A stretch of 64,000 bases of DNA from Mycobacterium paragordonae (GTDB lineage: Bacteria; Actinomycetota; Actinomycetes; Mycobacteriales; Mycobacteriaceae). The stretch is taken from the NCBI RefSeq assembly GCF_003614435.1, contig NZ_CP025546.1, forward strand, positions 2,542,001-2,606,000, written 5' to 3'. The notes under the pieces are model-generated. The model was not told the origin of the DNA. It worked only from the letters and a program-made list of their open reading frames with translations, and ran no database searches. A program made the position numbers and the translations under genes. Shown piece after piece: positions 57,168-64,000 of the stretch. The number at the start of each line of letters is the position of its first letter. Positions within the stretch are counted from its first letter, which is position 1.

Positions 57168-58325
57168 TTAAGGCGTACCCGACTCGGTCGGGGTGTCGTT
57201 GGTGCCGTTCTGCTCGACTCCTGACGTGTCGCCCACGTCGGTCGACGTCTCGGTCGTCGTCTCGGGCGCCCGGCTGGTGGTCGTCACGGTGGTGTGGGTC
57301 GTCGGGTTGTTCGAGCCGTTGTCGTCCCCGCTGGAAAAGATCGCAACGAGTGCAGCCACCAGGACCAACAGCAGTCCCGAACCCGCGACAGTCGCGATCA
57401 GCATGGTCCTACTGGCCTTGTCCGGCGCCGGCACTTCCGGAGCCGTGCTCGACGGCGCCAACCCGGTGTGCGCCTCGGCGGGCGGCGGGGGAGGCAGCGC
57501 CATGCCGGCGCCCCCCAGCGCGGCGCGGGCGGCATCGGCGAGTTCGGTCACCGTCTGGTACCGGGCCTGCGGGTCCTTGGCCATCCCGCGCGCAACCACC
57601 GCATCGAAGGCCGGCGGTATGTCATGACGGATCGCCGTCGGACGCGGCGGCGGGGCGTGCAGGTGCCCGGAGATCTGCTCCTCGAAGCTGTCGCCGGGGT
57701 AGGGCCGCGCGCCGGTGAGGCACTCGTAGAGCGTGCAGGCCAGTGCGTACACGTCCGCACGGGGATCTGTGATGCCCCGGAAGCGCTCGGGTGCCAGGTA
57801 GGCCAACGTGCCCATCGTCAGCCCGGTCTGCGTCAGGGCCGTATCGGTGGTGGCGCGGGCGATGCCGAAGTCGATCAGGTAGACGAAGTTGCGGGCCTTG
57901 GCGACCAGGATGTTCGACGGCTTGACGTCGCGGTGCACCAGCCCCACCTGGTGCGCACTGTCCAGAGCGGCCGCGGTCTGCTCGATGATCGCGACAGTCT
58001 GCGCCGGGCTGAGCCGGCCGCCGTTCTCGGCGATGAACTTCGCCAGATCGCGCCCCTCGACCAGTCGCATGTCGACGTAGAGTTGCCCGTCGATCTCACC
58101 GAAGCTGTGGATGGGCACCACGTGGGGGTCGTTGAGGCTGGCCGCCGTGCGCGCCTCGCGGCGGAACCGGTGCTCGAACTCTTTGTCCTCGGCCAGATTC
58201 GGTGGCAGCAGCTTGATGGCCACGATGCGGTCGGTCTGGGTGTCGTAGGCGCGGTAGACCTGCCCCATGCCGCCTCGTCCCAACAGCCCCTGCAGTTGGT
58301 ACCGACCGAACGAGCTCTCGGCCAC
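57168..58325 (-). CDS. Membrane-anchored serine/threonine protein kinase (Pkn type)
   Basis: 385 residues from GTG 58325. Hanks kinase domain at 8-270: GRGGMGQVYRAYD, VAIKLLPP (Lys), HRDVKPSN (catalytic Asp), DFGIARATTDTAL activation loop and LAPERFRG. After a Pro-rich linker there is one membrane helix (MLIATVAGSGLLLVLVAALVA) and a short Thr/Ser-rich outer tail (THTTVTTTSRAPETTTE), with no PASTA or other sensor. It stands between relA and the ppiB-like gene. I do not recall a kinase here in M. tuberculosis. Confidence 0.9.
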   Translation of the reverse strand: MAESSFGRYQLQGLLGRGGMGQVYRAYDTQTDRIVAIKLLPPNLAEDKEFEHRFRREARTAASLNDPHVVPIHSFGEIDGQLYVDMRLVEGRDLAKFIAENGGRLSPAQTVAIIEQTAAALDSAHQVGLVHRDVKPSNILVAKARNFVYLIDFGIARATTDTALTQTGLTMGTLAYLAPERFRGITDPRADVYALACTLYECLTGARPYPGDSFEEQISGHLHAPPPRPTAIRHDIPPAFDAVVARGMAKDPQARYQTVTELADAARAALGGAGMALPPPPPAEAHTGLAPSSTAPEVPAPDKASRTMLIATVAGSGLLLVLVAALVAIFSSGDDNGSNNPTTHTTVTTTSRAPETTTETSTDVGDTSGVEQNGTNDTPTESGTP

Positions 58326-58368
58326 GAATCTCCTCCCGGTAAGCCGCTGCCGACCCCGGGGCTCTACG

Positions 58369-59271
58369 TTAGTCGAGCAGGATCGAAGTAATGGTCACAT
58401 CCACGGCGGGTGGGCCATCTTCACCGCCGCCGGCCACACCGGCCGCCGCGATCTTGTCCAGCGTGGCCAGACCGTCGTCCTGAATCTTGCCGAAAACGGT
58501 GTATTCCGGCGGCAGGGCCGAGTCGCGGTAGACCAGGAAGAACTGGCTGCTGTTGGTGTTGGGCCCAGCGTTGGCCATCGCAATGGTGCCGCGCGGATAG
58601 ATCACCGGCTCCTTGAGCTTGGGGTCATTGGCGGGGTACTGGTTGGTCGGGTATTCGTTGGCGAACTGGTAACCCGGGCCGCCGGTTCCGTCGCCCTTCG
58701 GGTCGCCACACTGCAGCACCGACAGCGACGGCGACGTGGTCAGCCGGTGGCACTTGGTGTCCTTGAAGAATCCCTGGTTGGTCAGGCTGGCGAAACTGTT
58801 CACCGTGCAGGGCGATTCGTTGTTGGCCAGCATCAGGCCGACGTTGCCCTGACTGGTCACCATGCTGACGCTCACCTGAGCCGGCTCGGTGGGCACCTTG
58901 CCGGTCCGCGGCGGCTTGACAGGCTTGACGGCCTTGTCCGGCGACGCCGGGTACTGGCAGTTGGCGCCCAGGTTGGCCGGCGCCTTGAACTGCGGCAACG
59001 GCACCGCGTTGCCGAGTTGCACCGGAGGCAGGCCCGCGGCCGACGAGCTGGGCGCGGCGCTGCTCGACGTGGTCGACGCCGTGGGGTTGCCCTTGTGGTC
59101 GTCCTTGCTGACGACGATGGCGACCACCACGGCCGCCACCACCGCCACGGCGGCGACGGCGCCCCCGGCGATCGTCAGGATGCGGCGCCTTTTGGCCTGC
59201 TTGGCGCGGCGCTCCAGCTGCCGCTCGAGTTTGCGCTTTGCTGTCGCACGTCGCTGCTGATTGGTCGGCAC
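58369..59271 (-). CDS. ppiB: Membrane-anchored cyclophilin-type peptidyl-prolyl isomerase
   Basis: 300 residues from GTG 59271. An N-terminal Lys/Arg-rich stretch is followed by a membrane helix (ILTIAGGAVAAVAVVAAVVVA), a Thr/Ser/Ala linker, then the cyclophilin domain from about 140: VGLMLANNESPCTVNSFASL, FFKDTKCHRL, YPRGTIAMANAGPNTNSSQFF and YTVFGKI. It isomerises prolyl bonds outside the cytoplasm. Divergent from the glyoxalase-like gene. Confidence 0.9.
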   Translation of the reverse strand: MPTNQQRRATAKRKLERQLERRAKQAKRRRILTIAGGAVAAVAVVAAVVVAIVVSKDDHKGNPTASTTSSSAAPSSSAAGLPPVQLGNAVPLPQFKAPANLGANCQYPASPDKAVKPVKPPRTGKVPTEPAQVSVSMVTSQGNVGLMLANNESPCTVNSFASLTNQGFFKDTKCHRLTTSPSLSVLQCGDPKGDGTGGPGYQFANEYPTNQYPANDPKLKEPVIYPRGTIAMANAGPNTNSSQFFLVYRDSALPPEYTVFGKIQDDGLATLDKIAAAGVAGGGEDGPPAVDVTITSILLD

Positions 59272-59314
59272 GGCCGCTATCTTTCCATGGCTTGCGGGAT
59301 GGGAAACTGGGACC

Positions 59315-59989
59315 GTGTTGATCACCGGATTTCCGGCCGGGATGTTGCAGTGCAACTGCTACGTGCTGGCCGAGCGGCCAGGCGCCGACGCCATCATCGT
59401 CGACCCCGGCCAGCGTGCGATGGGCCAGTTGCGGCAGATTCTCGACAAGAATCGGTTGACCCCGGCCGCGGTGCTGATCACCCACGGCCACATCGACCAC
59501 ATGTGGTCCGCCCAGAAGGTCTCGGACACCTTCGGGTGCCCCACCTACATCCATCCTGAGGACCGGTTCATGCTCAAAGACCCGATCTACGGCATGGGGC
59601 CGCGGGTCGCGCAGGTCTTCGCCGGCGCGTTCTTCCGGGAGCCCAAGCAGGTCGTCGAACTGGACCGCGACGGCGACAAGATCGACCTCGGCGGCATCTC
59701 CGTCAACATCGACCACACCCCGGGGCACACCCGCGGATCGGTGTGCTTCCGCATCCTGCAGGCCGCGAAGAACGAGGCTGACGTGGTGTTCAGCGGCGAC
59801 ACTTTGTTCGAGCGTTCCATCGGCCGCAGCGACCTGTTCGGCGGCAGCGGACGTGACCTGCTGCGCTCGATCGTCAATAAACTGTTGGTGCTCGACGACA
59901 AGACCGTGGTACTACCCGGACATGGCAACTCCACCACCATCGGCGCCGAACGTCGGTACAACCCGTTCATCGAAGGCTTGAGCCCGTGA
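59315..59989 (+). CDS. Metallo-beta-lactamase-fold hydrolase (glyoxalase II-like)
   Basis: 224 residues from GTG 59315. The zinc motif is THGHIDHMW (H-x-H-x-DH), with the further ligands in [18 protein letters not shown] and PGHGNSTT. A thiolester hydrolase role is usual for the family; the substrate is unknown. It overlaps hisS by 4 nt (GTGA) and corresponds to Rv2581c. Confidence 0.9.
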   Translation: MLITGFPAGMLQCNCYVLAERPGADAIIVDPGQRAMGQLRQILDKNRLTPAAVLITHGHIDHMWSAQKVSDTFGCPTYIHPEDRFMLKDPIYGMGPRVAQVFAGAFFREPKQVVELDRDGDKIDLGGISVNIDHTPGHTRGSVCFRILQAAKNEADVVFSGDTLFERSIGRSDLFGGSGRDLLRSIVNKLLVLDDKTVVLPGHGNSTTIGAERRYNPFIEGLSP

Positions 59990-61242
59990 CGGAATTCGTT
60001 GCGCCCAAGGGTGTTCCGGACTACATCCCGCCGGATTCCGCGGAGTTCGTCGCGGTGCGCGACGGGCTGCTCTCGGCCGCCCGGCGGGCCGGCTACGGCC
60101 ACATCGAGCTGCCGATCTTCGAGGACACCGCGCTGTTCGCCCGCGGGGTGGGCGAGTCCACCGATGTGGTGTCCAAGGAGATGTACACCTTCTCCGACCG
60201 CGGCGACCGCTCGGTGACGCTGCGGCCCGAAGGTACCGCCGGTGTGGTGCGTGCGGTGATCGAGCACAGCCTGGATCGCGGCGCGCTGCCGGTAAAGCTG
60301 TGCTACGCGGGCCCGTTCTTCCGCTACGAGCGCCCCCAGGCCGGCCGCTACCGGCAGCTACAGCAGGTCGGCGTCGAAGCCATCGGGGTAGACGACCCCG
60401 CGCTGGACGCCGAGGTGATCGCCGTCGCCGACGCCGGCTTCCGGTCGTTGGGCCTGGACGGCTTCCGGTTGGAGATCACCTCACTGGGCGACGAGAGCTG
60501 CCGCCCGCAGTACCGGGAATTGTTGCAGGACTTTCTTTTCGGCCTCGATCTTGACGAGCAGACCCGGCAGCGGGCTGCGTTGAACCCGCTGCGGGTGCTC
60601 GACGACAAGCGTCCCGAGGTGAAGGCGATGACCGCCGACGCGCCGGTGCTGCTCGATCACCTCTCCGATGCCGCCAAACAACACTTCGACACCGTCTTGG
60701 CGCACCTGGATGCGTTGGGCGTGCGGTACGTCATCAACCCGCGCATGGTCCGCGGTCTGGACTACTACACCAAGACCACCTTCGAGTTCGTGCACGACGG
60801 GTTGGGCGCGCAGTCCGGCATCGGCGGCGGCGGCCGTTATGACGGGCTAATGAAAGAACTTGGCGGGCAAGACCTTTCCGGCATCGGTTTCGGCCTCGGC
60901 GTGGACCGGACGCTGCTGGCGCTGCGCGCCGAGGGCAAGAGTGTGGGGACCGCGGCGCGGTGTGAGGTGTTCGGCGTGCCGTTAAGTGAGGCGGCGAAGC
61001 TGCGGTTGGCGGTGCTGGGTGCGGAGCTGCGGGGCGCCGGTGTGCGCTTCGATCTGGCTTACGGTGACCGCGGGCTCAAGGGTGCGATGCGTGCGGCCGA
61101 CCGTTCCGGCGCACGGGTGGCCCTGGTTGCGGGGGACCGGGATCTGGATGCCGGCACCATCGGCGTCAAGGACCTCGGGTCGGGGGAGCAGGTGTCGGTG
61201 CCGGTGGACTCGGTTGTCGCTGAGGTGCTTTCGCGTTTGTAG
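59986..61242 (+). CDS. hisS: Histidyl-tRNA synthetase
   Basis: 418 residues from GTG 59986. Class II core: [15 protein letters not shown], the [18 protein letters not shown] motif 2 and, in motif 3, [13 protein letters not shown]. HisA-type motif [12 protein letters not shown] is clear. The C-terminal anticodon domain ends at [10 protein letters not shown]. The last 250 bases are followed by a tandem repeat array in the downstream region. Confidence 0.96.
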   Translation: MTEFVAPKGVPDYIPPDSAEFVAVRDGLLSAARRAGYGHIELPIFEDTALFARGVGESTDVVSKEMYTFSDRGDRSVTLRPEGTAGVVRAVIEHSLDRGALPVKLCYAGPFFRYERPQAGRYRQLQQVGVEAIGVDDPALDAEVIAVADAGFRSLGLDGFRLEITSLGDESCRPQYRELLQDFLFGLDLDEQTRQRAALNPLRVLDDKRPEVKAMTADAPVLLDHLSDAAKQHFDTVLAHLDALGVRYVINPRMVRGLDYYTKTTFEFVHDGLGAQSGIGGGGRYDGLMKELGGQDLSGIGFGLGVDRTLLALRAEGKSVGTAARCEVFGVPLSEAAKLRLAVLGAELRGAGVRFDLAYGDRGLKGAMRAADRSGARVALVAGDRDLDAGTIGVKDLGSGEQVSVPVDSVVAEVLSRL

Positions 61243-61311
61243 CCCGCTGCGGGGATGTGGCCGCTGCCGGGTCTGGGCTGCTCTGCGGCGAGCGTGCACA
61301 GACTGCCGTTG

Positions 61312-61734
61312 ACACGCCGTAGATGCTGTACATCTGCGCACCCTCGCGGGGGTGGGAGCGCGGGCTACACCCCAACCCGGTGGCGAGCGCCCGCGTGTTG
61401 CCGAGGACACGCCGTAAACCGCGTACATTTGCGCGCCCTCGCGGGGGTGGGAGCGCGGGCTACACCCCGACCCGGTGGCGAGCGCCCGCGTGTTGCCGAG
61501 GACACGCCGTAAACCGCGTACATTTGCGCGCTCTCGCGGGGTGGGAGCGCGGGCTACACCCCGACCCGGTGGCGAGCGCCCGCGTGTTGCCGGGGACACG
61601 CCGTAAACCGTGTACATCTGCGCACCCTCGCGGGAGTGGAGGCGCGGGTTACACCCCGACCCGGTGGCGAGCGCCCGCGTGTTGCCGGGGACACGCCGTA
61701 AACCGCGTACATTTGCGCGCCCTCGCGGGGTGGG
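61312..61734. repeat. Tandem minisatellite, 95-bp unit, about 4.5 copies
   Basis: Units start at ACACGCCGTA at 61312, 61407, 61502, 61596 and 61691 (the last partial); spacing 95, 95, 94, 95. Unit 3 is one G shorter. They differ at a few places (TGTACATCTG or CGTACATTTG, CCGAGG or CCGGGG). Each unit boundary forms GCGTGT/ACACGC arms around TTGCC(G/A)GGG, so a chain of hairpins is possible. Unit length is not a multiple of 3. Resembles VNTR-type loci of mycobacteria. Confidence 0.9.
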
Positions 61735-61746
61735 CTCTTGCGACAG

Positions 61747-61769
61747 GCCCTCCGCCCTAGCGGGAGGGC
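61747..61769. terminator. GC hairpin after the repeat array
   Basis: GCCCTCC and GGAGGGC arms (7 bp) around a 9-nt loop. It is followed directly by palindrome TCTCGCGCGAGA. It may end hisS transcription before the SOS promoter; there is no U tract. Confidence 0.35.
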
Positions 61770-61806
61770 TCTCGCGCGAGAAGCGCGAGAACCACTTGAC
61801 GCGGCA

Positions 61807-61822
61807 TCGAACTATTGTTCGA
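61807..61822. promoter_or_regulatory. LexA (SOS) box upstream of the radical SAM gene
   Basis: TCGAAC-TATT-GTTCGA, a perfect match to the mycobacterial consensus. It ends 8 nt before ATG 61831, so LexA would block transcription or initiation. In M. tuberculosis the equivalent gene Rv2578c is, to my knowledge, among those with a LexA site. Confidence 0.88.
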
Positions 61823-61830
61823 ATGGAAGT

Positions 61831-62859
61831 ATGCGCTGGGCAGGTCAAGCGGTGGCGGTCAACGGGTCGCCCGTCGACGACGGGGCATTGCCCGGCCTGC
61901 AGCGATTAGGCCTGGTCAAGAGCGTGCGGGTGCCGCAATTCGAGGGGATGACGTTCCACGAGGTGCTGTGCAAGTCGGCGCTTAACAAAGTGCCCAACGC
62001 GTCCGCCCTGCCCTTCCGCTACACGGTCAACGGCTACCGGGGCTGCTCTCACGCCTGCCGCTACTGCTTCGCCCGCCCCACTCACGAGTACCTGGACTTC
62101 GACATCGGCACCGATTTCGACACCCAGATCGTCGTCAAGACCAACGTCGCCGACGTGCTGGAAAAAGAACTCAAGCGGCCGTCCTGGCAACGCGAAACCG
62201 TCGCACTCGGCACCAACACCGACCCCTACCAGCGCGCCGAGGGCCGCTACGCGCTGATGCCCGGCATCATCACCACGCTCGCCGCGTCAGGCACACCGAT
62301 GTCGATCCTCACCAAAGGCACCCTGCTGCGCCGCGACCTGCCGCTGATATCTGAAGCGGCTCAGCAGGTTCCGCTGTCGGTGGCGATCTCACTGGCGGTG
62401 GCCGATCCGGAGCTGCACCGCGACGTCGAGCCGGGCACGCCGACGCCGCAGGCCCGGCTGGCGCTCATCGCCGCCATTCGCGACGCCGGCCTCGGCTGCC
62501 ATGTGATGGTCGCGCCGGTGCTGCCACACCTCACCGATTCGGCCGAGCACCTCGACGAGTTGCTAGGGCAGATCGCCGCCGCCGGCGCCACCAGCGTGAC
62601 CGTGTTCGGGCTGCACCTCCGCGGTGCTACCCGGGGCTGGTTCATGGCCTGGCTCGCCCGCGCGCACCCGGAGCTCACCGGCCGGTACCGCGACCTGTAT
62701 CGCCGCGGCGCGTATCTGCCGCAGAGCTACCGGGACATGCTCCGCGAGCGCGCCCGACCGCTGATCGCCAAGTACCGGCTCGGCAGCGACCCCAGGCCGT
62801 CGGCACCGCCGGCCGAAGTCGCGGCAAACCCGGAGCCGCTGCAGGAAGCGCTCTTCTAG
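61831..62859 (+). CDS. Radical SAM protein, SOS-associated (Rv2578c type)
   Basis: 342 residues from ATG 61831. The cluster motif CSHACRYC (C-x3-C-x2-C) near residues 72-79 is preceded by RYTVNGYRG. A GTNTDPYQRAEG and MSILTKGTLLRRD block follow, as in spore-photoproduct-lyase-like radical SAM proteins. The close LexA box suggests DNA repair. The substrate is unknown. The 3' end overlaps the acid phosphatase stop. Confidence 0.88.
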   Translation: MRWAGQAVAVNGSPVDDGALPGLQRLGLVKSVRVPQFEGMTFHEVLCKSALNKVPNASALPFRYTVNGYRGCSHACRYCFARPTHEYLDFDIGTDFDTQIVVKTNVADVLEKELKRPSWQRETVALGTNTDPYQRAEGRYALMPGIITTLAASGTPMSILTKGTLLRRDLPLISEAAQQVPLSVAISLAVADPELHRDVEPGTPTPQARLALIAAIRDAGLGCHVMVAPVLPHLTDSAEHLDELLGQIAAAGATSVTVFGLHLRGATRGWFMAWLARAHPELTGRYRDLYRRGAYLPQSYRDMLRERARPLIAKYRLGSDPRPSAPPAEVAANPEPLQEALF

Positions 62860-64000
62860 CCTCCGCGCGGTTTGGTCAATGTGAACTCGTCGATCGGCAC
62901 CACCGCGCCGTAGGGTCCCCGCACCGCGTAGTACGTCGCCTTGATCGACGTCCGGCCGCCCGGCGTACCCGGGTCGACGTCGAAAGCCACGAAGCCATAA
63001 GGGTTGTCGCGATCGCGGAACGCCGACCACGGCGCGTCCTCCATCACATAGATCGGCGGCTTGCGCCCGACTGCGGGATCGAACGCGCCCACTCCGGTGA
63101 TCACCTGGCAGCGCAGGTCGGGAAAGAACAAGCCGTTGGTCGGGTGCGACGTGCCGCCCCCGCCGATGACCAGGTGCACCGTGCCCTTGGTCACGTCGAG
63201 CACGTCACCCCGGGTGTCGACCGGGATCGGCGTCCGGGTGTCCGTCCCCATGGTGCCGCGCAACGGATGCGACCGCTCGTAGTGGTGTTCGTGCCCGCAC
63301 ACCACCAGATCGACCTGGTACTGGTCGAACAGCGGCAGCCACTCCTGACGGATCCCTAGGTCTGCCCCGTTGGCCTTCGCAGTCGATATGGCGGTCTGGT
63401 GCATGCACACCACCACCCAGTCGATACCGCGGTCACGCCGGGCCGCCTCCAATTCGGCAGTGAGCCAACGCTTCTGCTCGCCACCCGAATAAGCGTGGAT
63501 GTACGAGTTACCGCCGTCTTGATAGGCCACGTCGTCGTTGTTGAGGCTGATCACCCGCACCGCCCCGGCGGTGAACGAGTACCACAGGCCGCGCAATTCC
63601 GAACTGGCTCCCGAGTCCGGCACCGAGAAGTACGTCTGGTAGGCACCGTAACCGACTGGGCCGTTGCCCAATTCGTTCTCGTGGTTGCCGGCGGCCGGCA
63701 TCCACGGCCGGTGACGGGCCGAACGGCTGTTGTTGACAAACCAATCCGACCAGGTGCGGATCCGGTCCTGCGCCAGGTTGGCGTAGCACAGGTCGCCGTT
63801 GACCAGATTGAACAGCGGCGCCATTCGCTCGATCGCCGCCGTCGTGTCGCCGGCCGCCGGCGATCCGAGGTGGTCGTTGACATACCGGCCGTCGGTCAGG
63901 GTGCTCAGCGTCGGTGTCGACTGGTCGCCGAAGCTGGTGAAGCGGAAGGGCTTTCGTCCGGTCGGTGCGGTGCGCAAGGTCCCCAGCTCGGGTTGCGCAC
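62856..64000 (-). CDS. Purple acid phosphatase-type metallophosphoesterase (5' end outside window)
   Basis: 381 residues to the window edge, the C-terminal part. Metal ligands: FGDQ near the start, NLVNGDLCYANLA (Asp), AAGNHENELGNG (Asn-His), VCMHQTA and VCGHEHHYERS (His). It cleaves phosphate monoesters at low pH, often outside the cell. Synteny with Rv2577 of M. tuberculosis suggests it is a longer (about 530 residue) protein. Convergent with the radical SAM gene. Confidence 0.88.
   Translation of the reverse strand, partial: AQPELGTLRTAPTGRKPFRFTSFGDQSTPTLSTLTDGRYVNDHLGSPAAGDTTAAIERMAPLFNLVNGDLCYANLAQDRIRTWSDWFVNNSRSARHRPWMPAAGNHENELGNGPVGYGAYQTYFSVPDSGASSELRGLWYSFTAGAVRVISLNNDDVAYQDGGNSYIHAYSGGEQKRWLTAELEAARRDRGIDWVVVCMHQTAISTAKANGADLGIRQEWLPLFDQYQVDLVVCGHEHHYERSHPLRGTMGTDTRTPIPVDTRGDVLDVTKGTVHLVIGGGGTSHPTNGLFFPDLRCQVITGVGAFDPAVGRKPPIYVMEDAPWSAFRDRDNPYGFVAFDVDPGTPGGRTSIKATYYAVRGPYGAVVPIDEFTLTKPRGG

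Larger units (their letters stand above)
61243..61830. other. 588-nt gene-free interval between hisS and the radical SAM gene
   Basis: It holds a tandem array of a 95-bp unit (61312-61734), a hairpin (61747-61769), a 12-bp palindrome (61770-61781) and a LexA box (61807-61822). In M. tuberculosis the haloalkane dehalogenase dhaA lies here; no trace of it is seen. Open frames across the array on either strand are products of the repeat and not genes. Confidence 0.75.

Noticed and set aside
61312..61734. CRISPR array
   Set aside because: Units are contiguous with 94-95 bp period and no unique spacers; no cas gene is near.
60982..61848. Long minus-strand frame through the repeat array with repeated REGAQMY-like peptides
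   Set aside because: Unit length is not a multiple of 3 and the frame overlaps the end of hisS antisense. It is translation of the 95-bp repeat, not a gene.

Overview
The window is chromosomal DNA of a slow-growing, high-GC non-tuberculous Mycobacterium. The evidence is a PE_PGRS gene, a PPE gene with an NxGxGN repeat block and PE-PPE hydrolase domain, the phosphatidylinositol mannoside operon, an Ap4A-phosphorylase-type HIT gene, many GTG starts and 1-4 nt gene overlaps. From thrS rightward, gene order follows (from memory) the M. tuberculosis segment Rv2614c to Rv2577, with local insertions and losses. The left 13 kb is accessory relative to that species.

Layout. 1-2.7 kb: the N-terminal part of a Rieske aromatic-ring dioxygenase (minus) and copy 1 of a 1455-bp IS110-family element. 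2.7-13.2 kb: a DUF2231/Rieske protein, hemerythrin, a methyltransferase pseudogene, protocatechuate-branch genes pcaH-pcaG-pcaB, a methyltransferase divergent from an HTH regulator that heads a regulator-membrane protein-cupin-nitronate monooxygenase operon, a DUF1990 protein, TetR, aldo/keto reductase and thioesterase. 13.2-19.6 kb: one tight operon thrS - HIT/Ap4A phosphorylase - pgsA - patA - pimA - Nudix. 19.6-26.6 kb: a proline-rich secreted protein, PPE42-like, pdxS - tesB2 - pdxT, an ABC1-family kinase-like gene and yebC. 26.8-30.9 kb: a 1392-residue PE_PGRS protein. 30.9-34.5 kb: minus-strand operon DUF4178 - DUF2617-like - DUF4247-like - DUF350 - spermidine-synthase-like membrane protein. 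34.7-36.9 kb: ruvCAB behind a LexA box. 36.9-38.3 kb: copy 2 of the IS110 element, wedged between ruvB and a DUF1304 gene. 38.9-41.6 kb: two paralogous membrane proteins and a GAF-ANTAR protein. 41.7-48.1 kb: carboxylic acid reductase, MarR, an alpha/beta-hydrolase fold protein and gabT. 48.3-57.2 kb: yajC-secD-secF, lipoprotein, apt, a small protein and relA. 57.2-64 kb: Ser/Thr kinase, ppiB-like, glyoxalase-II-like, hisS, a 95-bp tandem repeat array, an SOS-box-preceded radical SAM gene and a purple acid phosphatase cut by the window edge.

The most notable system is the IS110 element. Its two copies differ by one base. The roughly 200-nt non-coding end upstream of the transposase contains a readable candidate bridge RNA, with segments matching the donor ends (both halves) and the target (both halves). 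Both copies sit inside the Shine-Dalgarno sequence (GGAGGA, 4-5 nt before CACATG or CCACATG) of a downstream gene. The inserted end supplies a replacement AAGGA, so the downstream gene probably keeps a ribosome binding site.

No tRNA, rRNA or CRISPR was seen. Long open frames opposite the PE_PGRS gene and opposite the transposases are codon-bias shadows and are not annotated as genes.
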